Made by a program: the position numbers and the translations under genes. A stretch of 64,000 bases of DNA. It comes from an uncultured Pelagibacteraceae bacterium. Its GTDB lineage: Bacteria > Pseudomonadota > Alphaproteobacteria > Pelagibacterales > Pelagibacteraceae. The notes beneath the pieces were generated by a model. The model searched no databases and had not been told where the DNA came from. It saw nothing but the letters and a program-made list of their open reading frames with translations. The stretch is taken from NCBI GenBank assembly GCA_902606105.1, contig CACLFK010000005.1:1-64000 (forward strand), read 5' to 3'. Positions 18,117 to 27,826 of the stretch are shown here, piece by piece; position 1 is the stretch's first letter, and the number at the start of each line of letters is the position of its first letter.

Positions 18117-19271
18117 ATGAACAAAGTTTTTAAGGTAGGTCTAATAGGATGTGGACATATTGCAGAGACATATTTTAGAGGACACCAATATTTTAATAAT
18201 TTTAAAATTGTTGCCTGTGCAGACATAAATCAAACAGCTGCAGATAGGTGTGCAAAATTATATAATATTAAATCTAAAACAGTCAACGAGCTTCTGAAAG
18301 ATAATGAGATAGATGCGATTCTTAATCTAACAATTCCTCAATCTCATTATTCAGTATCTAAAAAAGTTTTAAATGCTGGTAAACATGTTTATTCTGAAAA
18401 GCCTTTAGCAACTTACTTTGAAAAAGGTAAAGAGTTGGTTGCTTTGGCAAAAAAAAAGAAACTTTATATCGGCAACGCACCAGATACTTTTTTAGGTGGT
18501 GGCATTCAAAAAGCAAGAGAGTTAATCGATTCCGATTTAATTGGAAATATAAAACTTGGTAATGCAATTTTTGCTTTTCCCGGAGTTGAGTCCTTTCATC
18601 CAAAACCAGAGTCTTGGTACAAAAAAGAAGGTGGACCAGTAATTGACATGGGGCCTTATTTTTTTACAACACTCGTTAATTTGCTTGGACCAGCAAAACA
18701 AGTACAGGGAAGGACATTAACGGCTTTTAAAAAAAGAATTTATGGGACTGGACTTAAAAAAAATAAATCTTTTAAAGTAGAAACACCTACAACTTATCTA
18801 GCAACTATTCAGTTTCACTCAGGAGCAATTATTCAGGTCACTTTATCATTTGACGTAATTAATCATCAAAGAAATCACATGGAGCTTTATGGAACTAAGG
18901 GATCAATTATAATACCTGACCCCAATATGTTTGGTGGATCCGTTTACATATCAGTTACTGAGGGAGGCAGGTGGGGGGAGCATAAAACTGACAAAATGCA
19001 TTTAGGAAAAATAAATATTACAGCATCTAGCGGCAGATCAAATGAGTCTGCTACTAATGCTAATTATAGAAGTGTTGGTTTATCTGAAATGCTTTATTCA
19101 ATTCAACAAAAAAAGAAGCATAGATGCTCGGGTGAATTATCACTTCATGTTCTTGATATAATTCAGTCAACTATGAGAGCTTCAATTTCAGGTATCCCTC
19201 AAAAAATCTTAACAAAATGTGAAAAACCAAAAAAATTTACAGAGGAAGAAGTGAAGCGTTTACTTATATAA
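18117..19271 (+). CDS. Gfo/Idh/MocA-family oxidoreductase
   Basis: This 384-residue protein has the Rossmann motif GLIGCGHIAETY at residues 8-19, SEKPLATY for the catalytic Lys region, and VIDMGPYFFTTL in the second domain. It is a sugar or inositol dehydrogenase family member; the substrate is not known. It sits between iolD and a hydroxyacid dehydrogenase whose ATG follows its stop directly. It is the third Gfo/Idh/MocA gene within 10 kb, and the three are not close copies. Confidence 0.86.
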   Translation: MNKVFKVGLIGCGHIAETYFRGHQYFNNFKIVACADINQTAADRCAKLYNIKSKTVNELLKDNEIDAILNLTIPQSHYSVSKKVLNAGKHVYSEKPLATYFEKGKELVALAKKKKLYIGNAPDTFLGGGIQKARELIDSDLIGNIKLGNAIFAFPGVESFHPKPESWYKKEGGPVIDMGPYFFTTLVNLLGPAKQVQGRTLTAFKKRIYGTGLKKNKSFKVETPTTYLATIQFHSGAIIQVTLSFDVINHQRNHMELYGTKGSIIIPDPNMFGGSVYISVTEGGRWGEHKTDKMHLGKINITASSGRSNESATNANYRSVGLSEMLYSIQQKKKHRCSGELSLHVLDIIQSTMRASISGIPQKILTKCEKPKKFTEEEVKRLLI

Positions 19272-20294
19272 ATGAAAAAACATATCGCTATTTTGGATCC
19301 TTTTCCAAGAACACTTAAGTTAATTTTTTCTAAAGATAAATTTAAAGTATTAAAATCAAGATACAACCTTGTTTACGCACCAAAAAAACGCAAAAAAAAT
19401 TTTTATAACAAAAATATTCACAAAGCCACATTCATTATAGGACAACCTGATTTACCGAAAGAACTACTAATTAAAGCAAAAAAGTTGAAAGCAGTCATTA
19501 ATGTTGAAAGTAATTTTATGAATAATATGGATTACCAATATTGTTTTAAAAAAGGTATTCATGTAATTGCAACTTCTCCAGTTTTTTCTAAACCAGTAGC
19601 AGAAATAGCACTAGGGATGACTTTATCTTTGCTGAGAAACATCCATATTGCTCATTCAGATTTTATCAAAGGAAAAGAAAAATATGGATTAGAGAGTAAT
19701 CTTAATTCCTCTTTGTTGTCAGGAAAAAAAATTGGTTTATTAGGTTTTGGAGATCTTGCTAAATCACTCTACCCACTATTGTTACCATTTACCAAAGATA
19801 TTAATGTTTATGATCCATGGGTTTCAAAAATTAACATTCAACAGTTAGGTTTTAATAGTATCGGCTTAAATAAAATGTTTGAAAAATGTGAAGTTATATA
19901 TGTACTGGCGACTGTCACTAATAAAAATAAACACTTTATTGATAAAAAATTGTTAAATAAAATGAAAACAAACTCATGTTTTATTTTAATGAGTCGAGCA
20001 GCAGTTGTAAATTTTAAAGATTTAATAAAATTAGTAAAAAAAAGAAATATACTTGTTGCAACTGATGTTTTTCCAGAAGAACCTGTTTCAAAGAAAAGTT
20101 CGTTAAGAAAAGTGAAGAATATATTGTTTTCTGCTCACAGAGCAGGTGCATTAAAGTCAGCTTTTTTTGAAATGGGAAACATTGTTTTAAAAGATATGAG
20201 TTTAATGACAAAAAACTTAAAACCAAAATTCTGTAAAATAGCAAACAAAAAAACTGTCAATCTTCTCGCATCAAAACCTGTTGCAATTAATTGA
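19272..20294 (+). CDS. Divergent D-isomer-specific 2-hydroxyacid dehydrogenase
   Basis: The 340-residue protein has the family layout with a central Rossmann motif GLLGFGDLAKSL. The catalytic Arg survives in LMSRAAVVNFKDL, the Glu in FPEEPV and the His in SAHRAGAL. The N-terminal domain is very lysine-rich and divergent, and the usual ARGG has become SRAAV, so specificity may differ. It follows the Gfo/Idh gene without a gap and precedes the ABC importer by 28 bp, suggesting a single operon from iolD. Confidence 0.78.
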   Translation: MKKHIAILDPFPRTLKLIFSKDKFKVLKSRYNLVYAPKKRKKNFYNKNIHKATFIIGQPDLPKELLIKAKKLKAVINVESNFMNNMDYQYCFKKGIHVIATSPVFSKPVAEIALGMTLSLLRNIHIAHSDFIKGKEKYGLESNLNSSLLSGKKIGLLGFGDLAKSLYPLLLPFTKDINVYDPWVSKINIQQLGFNSIGLNKMFEKCEVIYVLATVTNKNKHFIDKKLLNKMKTNSCFILMSRAAVVNFKDLIKLVKKRNILVATDVFPEEPVSKKSSLRKVKNILFSAHRAGALKSAFFEMGNIVLKDMSLMTKNLKPKFCKIANKKTVNLLASKPVAIN

Positions 20295-20322
20295 TTATTT
20301 TATAATTTTGTAATTTATATTT

Positions 20323-21072
20323 ATGTCAACTTTAAATAATCCACTATTAGAAGCAAAAGGAATTACAAAATATTTTGGAACAATTACTGCATTAGAAAAT
20401 GTGGATCTAAAAGTGCACGCAGGAGAATGTTTGGGAGTTGTTGGTGACAATGGAGCAGGCAAATCAACCCTGATGAAAGTTTTATCTGGGTTATATAAAC
20501 CTAGTTCAGGTTCACTTTATTTTCAAGGGAAAGAAAAAGTTCTAGAAAGTCCAAAAGATTCACAAAATCTAGGATTAGAAATGGTTTATCAAGACCTTGC
20601 ATTAGCTGGAAATCTACCAATAGGCGAAAACATTTTTTTAGGAAGAGAACCAACTAAAAATGTCGGTTTCTTGAAATTTTTAGACTTTAATAAAATAAAA
20701 GAATTAACAAATGCTCATTTAGGAAAACTTAAAATAAATGTTAAGAGCGCTGATCAAAAAGTCGAAGAACTCTCTGGAGGTCAAAGACAAGCAGTTGCAA
20801 TTGCAAGATCAACAGCATTTAATGCAAAAGTTGTTATTATGGATGAACCTACAGCAGCCCTAGCAATTAAAGAAGTTGGAAAAGTATTAGATCTTATTAA
20901 TAGTTTAAAAAAAACAGGTGTTGGCGTTATAGTTATAAGTCATAGAATGGATGATATTTTTTCAGTTTGTGATCGAGTGATGGCTCTATTTCAAGGAACA
21001 AATTTTGCAGAGTCTGAACTTTCAAATACTTCAAGGGACGAAGTAATTGGATGGATTATGGGTAAAAAATAA
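20323..21072 (+). CDS. Sugar/polyol ABC importer, ATPase (single-domain RbsA/FrcA type)
   Basis: The 249-residue ATPase has Walker A GDNGAGKST (41-49), the signature LSGGQRQ (150-156) and Walker B VIMDEP (171-176). It is a single nucleotide-binding domain, as in the FrcA-type subfamily, rather than the fused double domain of RbsA. It energises import by the adjacent permease and binding protein. Its stop is followed directly by the permease ATG. Position downstream of iol genes points to inositol or a related sugar. Confidence 0.9.
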   Translation: MSTLNNPLLEAKGITKYFGTITALENVDLKVHAGECLGVVGDNGAGKSTLMKVLSGLYKPSSGSLYFQGKEKVLESPKDSQNLGLEMVYQDLALAGNLPIGENIFLGREPTKNVGFLKFLDFNKIKELTNAHLGKLKINVKSADQKVEELSGGQRQAVAIARSTAFNAKVVIMDEPTAALAIKEVGKVLDLINSLKKTGVGVIVISHRMDDIFSVCDRVMALFQGTNFAESELSNTSRDEVIGWIMGKK

Positions 21073-22086
21073 ATGGAAGAAAAAGATAATAAAAAAGACA
21101 GTCTATATTTAAAGTTAATGCCTTATATTGAAAAGTACGGCATACTTTTGTTGCTCGTACTTATGATATTGGTAATGCACATCCTGCAGCCAGATGTCTT
21201 CTTATCATGGAGAAATGTAACCAACGTATTCAAACAAATCTCTTGGCAATCTATGTTAGCCTTAGGGGTCTTTATGGTCATAGTAACCGCTGGGATAGAT
21301 CTTTCTGTTGGTTCGATAATGATGTTATCATTGATGGTTTTAGCGATTGTAGCTAAAGCAGGTGCGCCATGGTTTATAGTTGTCATAACTCCTTTAATAG
21401 CAGGATTTTTATGTGGTTTGTTTAATGGAGCAGGAATTACCTTACTGAGGATGCCCCATCCATTTATAATGACCTTGGGGACACTTTATATATTTAGAGG
21501 AACAGGGAATTTAATATCTGGTGGAACTCCGATTAGTGGTTTTACAGATGAAGTTAGATATTTAGGACATGGTAGAATTGATCTTACTTGGTTAGGATTA
21601 GAAAAGTCACAATATCTGCCTGTTAGTTTAGTTTTAATTGCAGTGGTGTATGTTATTTTTTGGTTCTTTCTTAATCACAGTAGAACAGGGAAGTGGATTT
21701 ACGCAATAGGTGGAAACCCAAGTGCTGCTAGAGCATCTGGTATAAATGTAAATAAAATTTTAATTATAGTTTATTCTCTTTGTGGCTTCCTATCAGGAAT
21801 TGGAGCATTAATTTTAGCAGGAAGGACTGACTCCGGATATCCAAATGCAGGTTTACAATCCGAATTAGATGCTATTGCAGCATGCATTATTGGAGGAGCA
21901 AGTTTTTTTGGTGGAAGGGGAACGGTATTAGGAGTTTTTGCTGGTGTTATGATTATGGGTATTTTAAGAAATGGACTTAATTTGATGGATGTTAGCTCAT
22001 TTTGGCAGCAAGTTTTAATCGGCTCAATCATTGTAATAGCTGTATATATAGATGTTCTTAGAAGAGACCTTGGAACTAGAAAATAA
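21073..22086 (+). CDS. Sugar/polyol ABC importer, permease (RbsC-like)
   Basis: The 337-residue membrane protein belongs to the branched RbsC/XylH/FrcC permease family. It has about nine to ten membrane segments, the motif VTAGIDLSVGSIMML near residue 75, and IYAIGGNPSAARASGI, the cytoplasmic loop that contacts the ATPase. Its length is normal. It lies between the ATPase and the binding-protein gene, which has its own 110-bp upstream region. Confidence 0.92.
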   Translation: MEEKDNKKDSLYLKLMPYIEKYGILLLLVLMILVMHILQPDVFLSWRNVTNVFKQISWQSMLALGVFMVIVTAGIDLSVGSIMMLSLMVLAIVAKAGAPWFIVVITPLIAGFLCGLFNGAGITLLRMPHPFIMTLGTLYIFRGTGNLISGGTPISGFTDEVRYLGHGRIDLTWLGLEKSQYLPVSLVLIAVVYVIFWFFLNHSRTGKWIYAIGGNPSAARASGINVNKILIIVYSLCGFLSGIGALILAGRTDSGYPNAGLQSELDAIAACIIGGASFFGGRGTVLGVFAGVMIMGILRNGLNLMDVSSFWQQVLIGSIIVIAVYIDVLRRDLGTRK

Positions 22087-22196
22087 TTACAATTTGATTT
22101 ACACGTAAAAGTTGTTTTGACTTTATAAACAGTTGAATTTTTTCCGAAATTTTTATTTAATTTAGATTATTCAAATAACAATAGGGGAATAAATAA

Positions 22197-23129
22197 ATGA
22201 AAAAATTAACAAAAAAAATTGTTGTTCTTTTTACAACAATATTTTTATCAATTAGTTTAGGTTCAGTTTCTTTTGCTGATGGACATGGTAAAAAAATCTT
22301 GTTTAGCATTAAAGGTCCTGGATCTGGAAATCCTTTTTGGGCATCTGTAACAAAAGGTGCTGAGGAAGAAGCCAAGAAATTAGGAGTTAAATTAATTTTA
22401 ATTGCACCTCCTCAAGAAGGTGATGTTCAGGCACAAATAAATCAAGTTGAAGACCAACTTGCAAAGGGTGTAGATGCTTTAGCACTAGCACCAGGAGATC
22501 CAAATGCTTTTGCACCAATTGTTGATGATGCTATTAAAAGTGGAGTTCCAGTTGTGTTTGTTGACACTAAAGGAATTAACGAAGGTGTAACATTTATTGG
22601 AACTAACAATATGAATGGTGCAGAGTTAGCTGCAAAGTTTATTTGTGATAAAACACCAAAAGGTTCTGACGTTGCAATTTTAACTGGTATCGAGTCGCAG
22701 TCTACTGCGTTACTTAGAAGAGATGGTGCAATCAAAGGATTTAAAAACTGTGGTTTGAACATTGTTGCAACACAAACTGCAGAATGGGATACAGCAAAAG
22801 GTAGATCTGTAACAGAATCTATAATTTTGAAAAATCCTAACATTAAAGCAATATTTGCTTCTAATGACAACATGGGACTAGGTGCTATGCAAGCTCTCAA
22901 AGATGCAGATATGAATGATGTAGTGGTTGTTGGATTTGACGCTACTCCAGATGCAGCAACAAGTATCCTTAAAGGTGAAATGACAGCAACAATTGCTCAG
23001 TTCTCTTACAATATGGGTGCTTATGGTGTTAAATATGCACTTGAGTTAGCTAATGGTGGAAGTATTGATATTAACATTGATACTGGTACACAATTAGTAA
23101 CAACAGAAAATGCTAACGATTTTAAATAA
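22197..23129 (+). CDS. Periplasmic sugar/polyol-binding protein (RbsB/Peripla_BP_4 type)
   Basis: The 310-residue precursor starts with a signal peptide cleaved after about ...VSFADG. The mature part is a type I periplasmic binding protein (SGNPFWASVTKGAEEEAKKLG, then ALAPGDPNAFAP and FASNDNMGLGAMQAL). A good AGGGGA ribosome site precedes the ATG. It delivers substrate to the upstream ATPase-permease pair. Adjacent iol genes suggest inositol; adjacent fucU/ribokinase-like genes suggest a sugar. A strong terminator follows 21 bp after the stop. Confidence 0.9.
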   Translation: MKKLTKKIVVLFTTIFLSISLGSVSFADGHGKKILFSIKGPGSGNPFWASVTKGAEEEAKKLGVKLILIAPPQEGDVQAQINQVEDQLAKGVDALALAPGDPNAFAPIVDDAIKSGVPVVFVDTKGINEGVTFIGTNNMNGAELAAKFICDKTPKGSDVAILTGIESQSTALLRRDGAIKGFKNCGLNIVATQTAEWDTAKGRSVTESIILKNPNIKAIFASNDNMGLGAMQALKDADMNDVVVVGFDATPDAATSILKGEMTATIAQFSYNMGAYGVKYALELANGGSIDINIDTGTQLVTTENANDFK

Positions 23130-23150
23130 TCTTTAGAAATAATCAAAATT

Positions 23151-23184
23151 AAAGGGTGGAATTTTTATTCCACCCTTTTTTTTT
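23151..23184 (+). terminator. Intrinsic terminator after the RbsB-like gene
   Basis: A perfect 12-bp stem (AAAGGGTGGAAT at 23151-23162 and its complement at 23167-23178) with a four-T loop is followed by a T tract ending at 23184. It would end transcription right after the binding-protein gene, and limit readthrough into the fucU-like and kinase genes. Confidence 0.93.
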
Positions 23185-23202
23185 ATGTAATATAATAATT
23201 TA

Positions 23203-23664
23203 ATGTTAATTAATATTAACCCAGTTTTAAGTCCTGAATTACTATTTCATTTAAGATCCATGGGGCATGGAGAAAAATTAATTTTAGCAGATGCAAATTT
23301 TCCAGCAAATACTTCTAATGATCAGGTAATAAGATTAGATGGTGTAGATATTAAAGATGCAGCATCTGCAATTCTTTCTGTTTTTCCTCTTGATAGTTTT
23401 ATTGCTTCTCAAGGTGGATCCCCAGCTTTAAGAATGGAAGTAGATGATAAACCAGATGAGTTAACAGAAACTCACAAAGAATTTATTGAAGCGGTAAAAA
23501 AAGTTTCTGGTGGAAATTGGAAAGTTGGTTCTATTTCTAGACAAGATTTTTATAAAGAGGCAAAAAAAGCATATTGTATAGTTACAACTACTGATGCAAG
23601 ACCATTTGGATGTTTTATTTTAACTAAAGGTGTAATTTTACCAGACGGTAAGGTTTGGTCGTAA
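23203..23664 (+). CDS. RbsD/FucU-family sugar mutarotase (FucU-like)
   Basis: The 153-residue protein begins with NPVLSPELLFHLRSMGHGEKLILADANFP in two adjacent segments typical of FucU, including the conserved GHG. VIRLDGVDI and the C-terminal RPFGCFILTKGVI also fit. FucU interconverts the anomers of L-fucose; RbsD relatives act on ribose. It resembles FucU more than RbsD by eye. It is followed after 11 bp by a ribokinase-like gene, and lies just after the terminator of the ABC importer. Confidence 0.83.
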   Translation: MLININPVLSPELLFHLRSMGHGEKLILADANFPANTSNDQVIRLDGVDIKDAASAILSVFPLDSFIASQGGSPALRMEVDDKPDELTETHKEFIEAVKKVSGGNWKVGSISRQDFYKEAKKAYCIVTTTDARPFGCFILTKGVILPDGKVWS

Positions 23665-23675
23665 AAAATTAAATA

Positions 23676-24587
23676 ATGCATTCTATTTGTATATTTGGAG
23701 TTTTTGTAGCAGATCTTTGTTTTTATTCTGAAAAGATACCAATTAAAGGAGAGACAGTTCTAGGAAGAGATCATGTAGTTGGCCCAGGCGGCAAAGGCTC
23801 TAATCAAGCAATTGCTGCAGCAAGACTTAACGCAAAAGTAAATTTTATAACTAAAATGGGTGAAGATGGCCACGCAGATATGGCATTTAAAATATATAAA
23901 GATGCAGGCGTAAATACTAAATCCATAACAAAAGATAAACATTTATCTACTGGTGTTGCTGGTATAATGATTGATAATGATGGTAGTAATTCAATTAATA
24001 TTGTTCCAGGTGCAGCCGCTGAGCTAAACAATAAAGATATTGATAACAATCTAGAGATTATGAAAAAATCTAAAATTTTCCTCACTCAAATGGAAACTCC
24101 AGATGAAGTTACGATTTACTCTTTAAAAAAAGCTAAGGAAAATAAATGCTTAACTATATTAAATCCTGCACCAGCAAGAAAAATTAATGAGGAAAATTTT
24201 GCCCTATTAGATTTTTTTACACCAAATGAAACCGAGGCTGAATTCTATTTAAACAATAAAATTTCCACAGAAGAAGATTTAAAGTCTGCAGGAAGAGAAT
24301 TTTTAAAAAAAGGTGTAAAAAATATTATTATTACTTTGGGAGAAAGAGGTGTCTATTTTGCTAATGAAAATGAGGAATATTTTATTGATGCTTTAAAGCT
24401 AAAAGATCAGGTAGTTGACACCACTGGTGCTGGAGACGCATTCAATGGTGCCTTTGCAGTTGCTTTAGCAAATGATTTAAAATTCAAAGATGCATTAATT
24501 TTCGCAAATAAAGTTGCAGGTATATCCACAACTCGAGCAGGAGCAGCAAGTTCAATGCCAACACTTAAAGAAGTAAATAACTATTAA
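23676..24587 (+). CDS. PfkB-family carbohydrate kinase (ribokinase-like)
   Basis: The 303-residue kinase has both PfkB signatures: VGPGGKGSNQAIAAARL near residue 30-46 and the catalytic DTTGAGDAFNGAFAV near residue 248-262, where the Asp is the catalytic base. The segment TGVAGIMIDNDGSNSI resembles ribokinases. It would phosphorylate ribose, a deoxy-sugar or, less likely, the 2-deoxy-5-ketogluconate made in inositol breakdown. No separate IolC candidate was seen. It ends directly against a convergent dehydratase gene. Confidence 0.87.
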   Translation: MHSICIFGVFVADLCFYSEKIPIKGETVLGRDHVVGPGGKGSNQAIAAARLNAKVNFITKMGEDGHADMAFKIYKDAGVNTKSITKDKHLSTGVAGIMIDNDGSNSINIVPGAAAELNNKDIDNNLEIMKKSKIFLTQMETPDEVTIYSLKKAKENKCLTILNPAPARKINEENFALLDFFTPNETEAEFYLNNKISTEEDLKSAGREFLKKGVKNIIITLGERGVYFANENEEYFIDALKLKDQVVDTTGAGDAFNGAFAVALANDLKFKDALIFANKVAGISTTRAGAASSMPTLKEVNNY

Positions 24588-25763
24588 TTATTCTATAATA
24601 TTAAAATCAGATTTAAATTTATCAGTTATCGTTAGACCTAGTCCTGGTTTATCATCGTCAAGATTTATAAAACCATCTTTTGGTACAGGGTCACCTTCAA
24701 AAATATAATAAAACAGCTCGTTCCCTATTTCAACATCATGAACAGGAAAAAATTCTGATATCGGACAATTAAAATTTGACATTGTTAAATGGTAGTTATG
24801 CATTTGTCCCGCATGAGGAATAACTGGAACTTGATGAGCCTCTGCAATAGCGTTAATTTTTTGAGCTGCTGTAAAGCCACCAACTCTGTTATTGTCATAT
24901 TGAATATAACTAACAGCTTTGAGGTCTAATAGTTGTTTAAATCCAAATATATTAAACTCATGTTCACCTCCAGAAATTGGGATCATATTTATGTTATTTA
25001 ATTCAGCATAGCCATTAATATCATCTGCAATAACTGGTTCTTCTAACCATCTCGGATTGAATTTCATTAATTTTGGAATCATTCTTTTTGCATAATCTAA
25101 GTTCCAACCCATATAACATTCCATCATCAAATCTTTATCTTCACCAATTACTTCTCTAACTGCTTCTGCAAGTGCAATATTTTTTTTCATACCTTCAGAC
25201 CCATCTTTTGGGCCCCAACCAAATCTCATCTTAAACATACTAAAACCTTGTTTTACGTAACTTTCAGCTTCACTTTGTAAATCCTTGATAGGTTGGCTAT
25301 AAAGTTTTGAAGCATAAACAGGGATTTTTTCTTTAGTTCTTCCACCAAGAAGTTTGAATATAGGTTTTTTTGTAATTTTACCCATTACATCCCAGATTGC
25401 GATATCAATAGCTGAAATAGCTACCATACCTATTCCCCTTCGACCCCAAGCATGAGTTCTTCTATACATTTTTTCCCATATGTATGCGTAGTCGAATGGA
25501 TCTTCTCCAATTACTAAAGGTTTCAAGTAAGTATCAATAATCTTTTTTGCAACTTGAGGTGCTAAAGCTGCATTTCCAATTCCAATTACACCATCATCAG
25601 TTTCAATTTCGCAAATTAACCACTCATGAAATCTAAATGAACCCATAGCATCAGATTTTTCGAATAGAAGATCAGAAGCGTTGGTACAGAAATTATTCTG
25701 TGGAGGAACTGTTTTACCATTCCATTGATAAACTTTTGTTCTAATTTCTTTAATTTTTGTCAT
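24588..25763 (-). CDS. Enolase-superfamily sugar-acid dehydratase (mandelate racemase subgroup)
   Basis: The 391-residue protein has the N-terminal capping domain and C-terminal barrel of the mandelate racemase/muconate lactonizing group. Likely metal ligands are acidic residues in [15 protein letters not shown] and SGGEHEF, and the catalytic His is in [12 protein letters not shown]. It resembles dehydratases often annotated as L-rhamnonate dehydratase, with [19 protein letters not shown] near the N-terminus. It would form a 2-keto-3-deoxy sugar acid. Its exact substrate cannot be fixed by eye. It overlaps the upstream pdxA-like gene by one base. Confidence 0.87.
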   Translation of the reverse strand: MTKIKEIRTKVYQWNGKTVPPQNNFCTNASDLLFEKSDAMGSFRFHEWLICEIETDDGVIGIGNAALAPQVAKKIIDTYLKPLVIGEDPFDYAYIWEKMYRRTHAWGRRGIGMVAISAIDIAIWDVMGKITKKPIFKLLGGRTKEKIPVYASKLYSQPIKDLQSEAESYVKQGFSMFKMRFGWGPKDGSEGMKKNIALAEAVREVIGEDKDLMMECYMGWNLDYAKRMIPKLMKFNPRWLEEPVIADDINGYAELNNINMIPISGGEHEFNIFGFKQLLDLKAVSYIQYDNNRVGGFTAAQKINAIAEAHQVPVIPHAGQMHNYHLTMSNFNCPISEFFPVHDVEIGNELFYYIFEGDPVPKDGFINLDDDKPGLGLTITDKFKSDFNIIE

Positions 25764-26758
25764 TATCTATTTTTATTCTCAGCCATTGTTAATGCAATTT
25801 TGAATGAATTCAAAGTAGGTTCTAAATTTGCTTTATTTTTTCCAGCAATATCAAACGCTGTACCGTGAGCAGGAGTAGTAATTGGTAAAGGTAATCCTCC
25901 TTGTACAGTAACTCCTTTATCAAAACCAAATGCTTTTAAGCCTGACTGAAGTGCATCATGATACATCCCAACTATACAATCATGATTTTTATTTTTATAT
26001 GCAGTTATAAAAGAAGTATCGCATGGTAATGGTCCATCAGCATCAATACCTATTTTTTTAGCTTCTTCTATTGCAGGAATAATTTCCTCTTTTTCTTCCG
26101 TTCCAAACTCAGCATGTGGATTAAGAGCTTGAACAGCAACCCTAGGGGTCTTTATTCCATTTAATTTCATAGCTTCATTAATAAGTTTGATAGGTTTTAA
26201 AATATTTTCTTTTTTTACATGATTTGGAACTTCTTTAATTGGAATATGTGAAGTCACCCTTGCTGTCCAGAAATTATCAATAACATTAAATTCACAAAAG
26301 AAATTTTTTACTTCTAATTTCTCAGCCATAAGATGCAATTCATCTGAATATTTATTCCCACCAAGTTTTAAACTAGTTTTATTAAATGGTCCAAAATTTA
26401 TTGCCTGTATTTTATTTTCTTTAGCTAATTTCAAAGCTAAATTTAAAGCTGATAATACACTTTCGCCCGACTCTTTTGAACATTCCGATAGTTTATAATC
26501 ATGGTTTTTACCTTTAGAAATATCTAAAAAAAATTTGTCACCACCTTGAAAATTAATTTCATTAAAATCTTCAACAAATTTTAAATTAATTTTTTTACCT
26601 GAAATTTTTAATCCATTTTCTAATATATTTTTTTCCCCAATAATAATTATGTTAGCTTTATTAGTAATTTCCTCAGATAATAATCTAGTGACCAATTCGG
26701 GTCCAATACCTGACGGGTCACCAAGAAGAAGAGCAATATTAATTTTATTTTGGTTCAT
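25763..26758 (-). CDS. PdxA-family dehydrogenase (probably PdxA2, four-carbon sugar-acid phosphate type)
   Basis: The 331-residue protein has the PdxA family start [14 protein letters not shown], a metal-site His in [12 protein letters not shown], and [16 protein letters not shown] and [13 protein letters not shown] near the C-terminus. Canonical PdxA works in vitamin B6 synthesis. PdxA2 paralogues next to sugar-acid genes oxidise phosphorylated threonate or erythronate. The coupling to a sugar-acid dehydratase and divergence from a TctC-type gene favour the PdxA2 role; this is inference. Confidence 0.86.
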   Translation of the reverse strand: MNQNKINIALLLGDPSGIGPELVTRLLSEEITNKANIIIIGEKNILENGLKISGKKINLKFVEDFNEINFQGGDKFFLDISKGKNHDYKLSECSKESGESVLSALNLALKLAKENKIQAINFGPFNKTSLKLGGNKYSDELHLMAEKLEVKNFFCEFNVIDNFWTARVTSHIPIKEVPNHVKKENILKPIKLINEAMKLNGIKTPRVAVQALNPHAEFGTEEKEEIIPAIEEAKKIGIDADGPLPCDTSFITAYKNKNHDCIVGMYHDALQSGLKAFGFDKGVTVQGGLPLPITTPAHGTAFDIAGKNKANLEPTLNSFKIALTMAENKNR

Positions 26759-26827
26759 TTTTTTCTTTACGCTGTGTATCAGATTATGATTAAATTATTA
26801 ATTATAAATTAACTATAGAGGGAAATA

Positions 26828-27802
26828 ATGAAAAAAAGTTTTAAATTATTTTTAGCTGCCGCTTTTTTGGTAACTGAATTTTTCGTTGTAGCACTTCCAC
26901 TAATGATTACATCTGCTAAAGCAGATGGTCACCCAATTCAAGCAGTAACTCATGCTGGTTTTGGTGGTGGAACGGATGTAACTACTAGAATGATGTTATT
27001 AAGAACTAGAAGGTATCTAAAACAAGATATGCAATTAGTTAACAAAAAAGGAGGTGGTGGAGCTGCATCTATGGATTATATGATGACTTTACCAGCAGAT
27101 GGAAATCATACTTTAACTTGGACTACTGGACATGCTGTATCTATGGCGTTAGGAAAAACCAAAGTTAAATTAAGCGATATGCAACCGTTAGCAAGAGGAA
27201 CTGATGATCCACAATTATTTGTTGTTAATTGTAAAAATGACATCAAAGATGCTAACAAGTTTATTAGTGCTCAAAAATCTAAATCATTAAAGTATGGAAC
27301 AACTCACGTAGGTGGTATTGACGATGTAAGTGCTATTGCTTTTACTAAAAAAGGTAAACTTACAGATCCAACAATCGTAGCTTATAAAGGTGTAGGACCT
27401 ATTAAAACTAACCTTATCAAAGGAGATATTGATGTAGGTGTTTTAAACTTAGGCGAAGCGGTTACTGAAATAGAAGATGGTACTTTATGTGTGTCAGTTG
27501 TCTTAGCAAGTAACAGAATGGAAAAATTAAGCAATGTTCCTACTGCTACTGAATTAGGAATTCCAGTTGTTTTATCTACAGTTAGAGGCTTTGTAACAAA
27601 AAAAGGTGTACCTGCTGATAGAAAAAAACAATTAGAGGATGCAATGATAAAAGCTATGGAACATAAATATTTCCAAAGTTTTTTAACTGACATTGGTCTT
27701 GATTCAACTAGTGTAGTTGGAGCTGATGAGTGGGGCAAGCAAATGGAAACTATGCTTGCAGAAATGACTGCTCAACTTAAAGCTTTAGGTTACATTAAGT
27801 AA
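26828..27802 (+). CDS. Tripartite tricarboxylate transporter binding protein (TctC/Bug family)
   Basis: This 324-residue precursor has a signal peptide ending near ...TSAKADG, then the Bug-family fold (THAGFGGGTDVTTRMM, KKGGGGAASMDYM). A GAGGGAA ribosome site precedes the ATG. Such proteins capture carboxylates or sugar acids in the periplasm for the TctAB membrane pair encoded next. A strong terminator begins 42 bp after its stop. The divergent sugar-acid dehydratase operon starts 69 bp upstream, suggesting a sugar acid as ligand. Confidence 0.9.
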   Translation: MKKSFKLFLAAAFLVTEFFVVALPLMITSAKADGHPIQAVTHAGFGGGTDVTTRMMLLRTRRYLKQDMQLVNKKGGGGAASMDYMMTLPADGNHTLTWTTGHAVSMALGKTKVKLSDMQPLARGTDDPQLFVVNCKNDIKDANKFISAQKSKSLKYGTTHVGGIDDVSAIAFTKKGKLTDPTIVAYKGVGPIKTNLIKGDIDVGVLNLGEAVTEIEDGTLCVSVVLASNRMEKLSNVPTATELGIPVVLSTVRGFVTKKGVPADRKKQLEDAMIKAMEHKYFQSFLTDIGLDSTSVVGADEWGKQMETMLAEMTAQLKALGYIK

Positions 27803-27826
27803 TTTAAATTAAGTACATTTCTCAAT

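Noticed and set aside
22442-22900. 152-residue ORF on the minus strand
   Set aside because: It lies fully inside the RbsB-like binding-protein gene on the other strand and its sequence is a reverse-frame shadow with no family motif.
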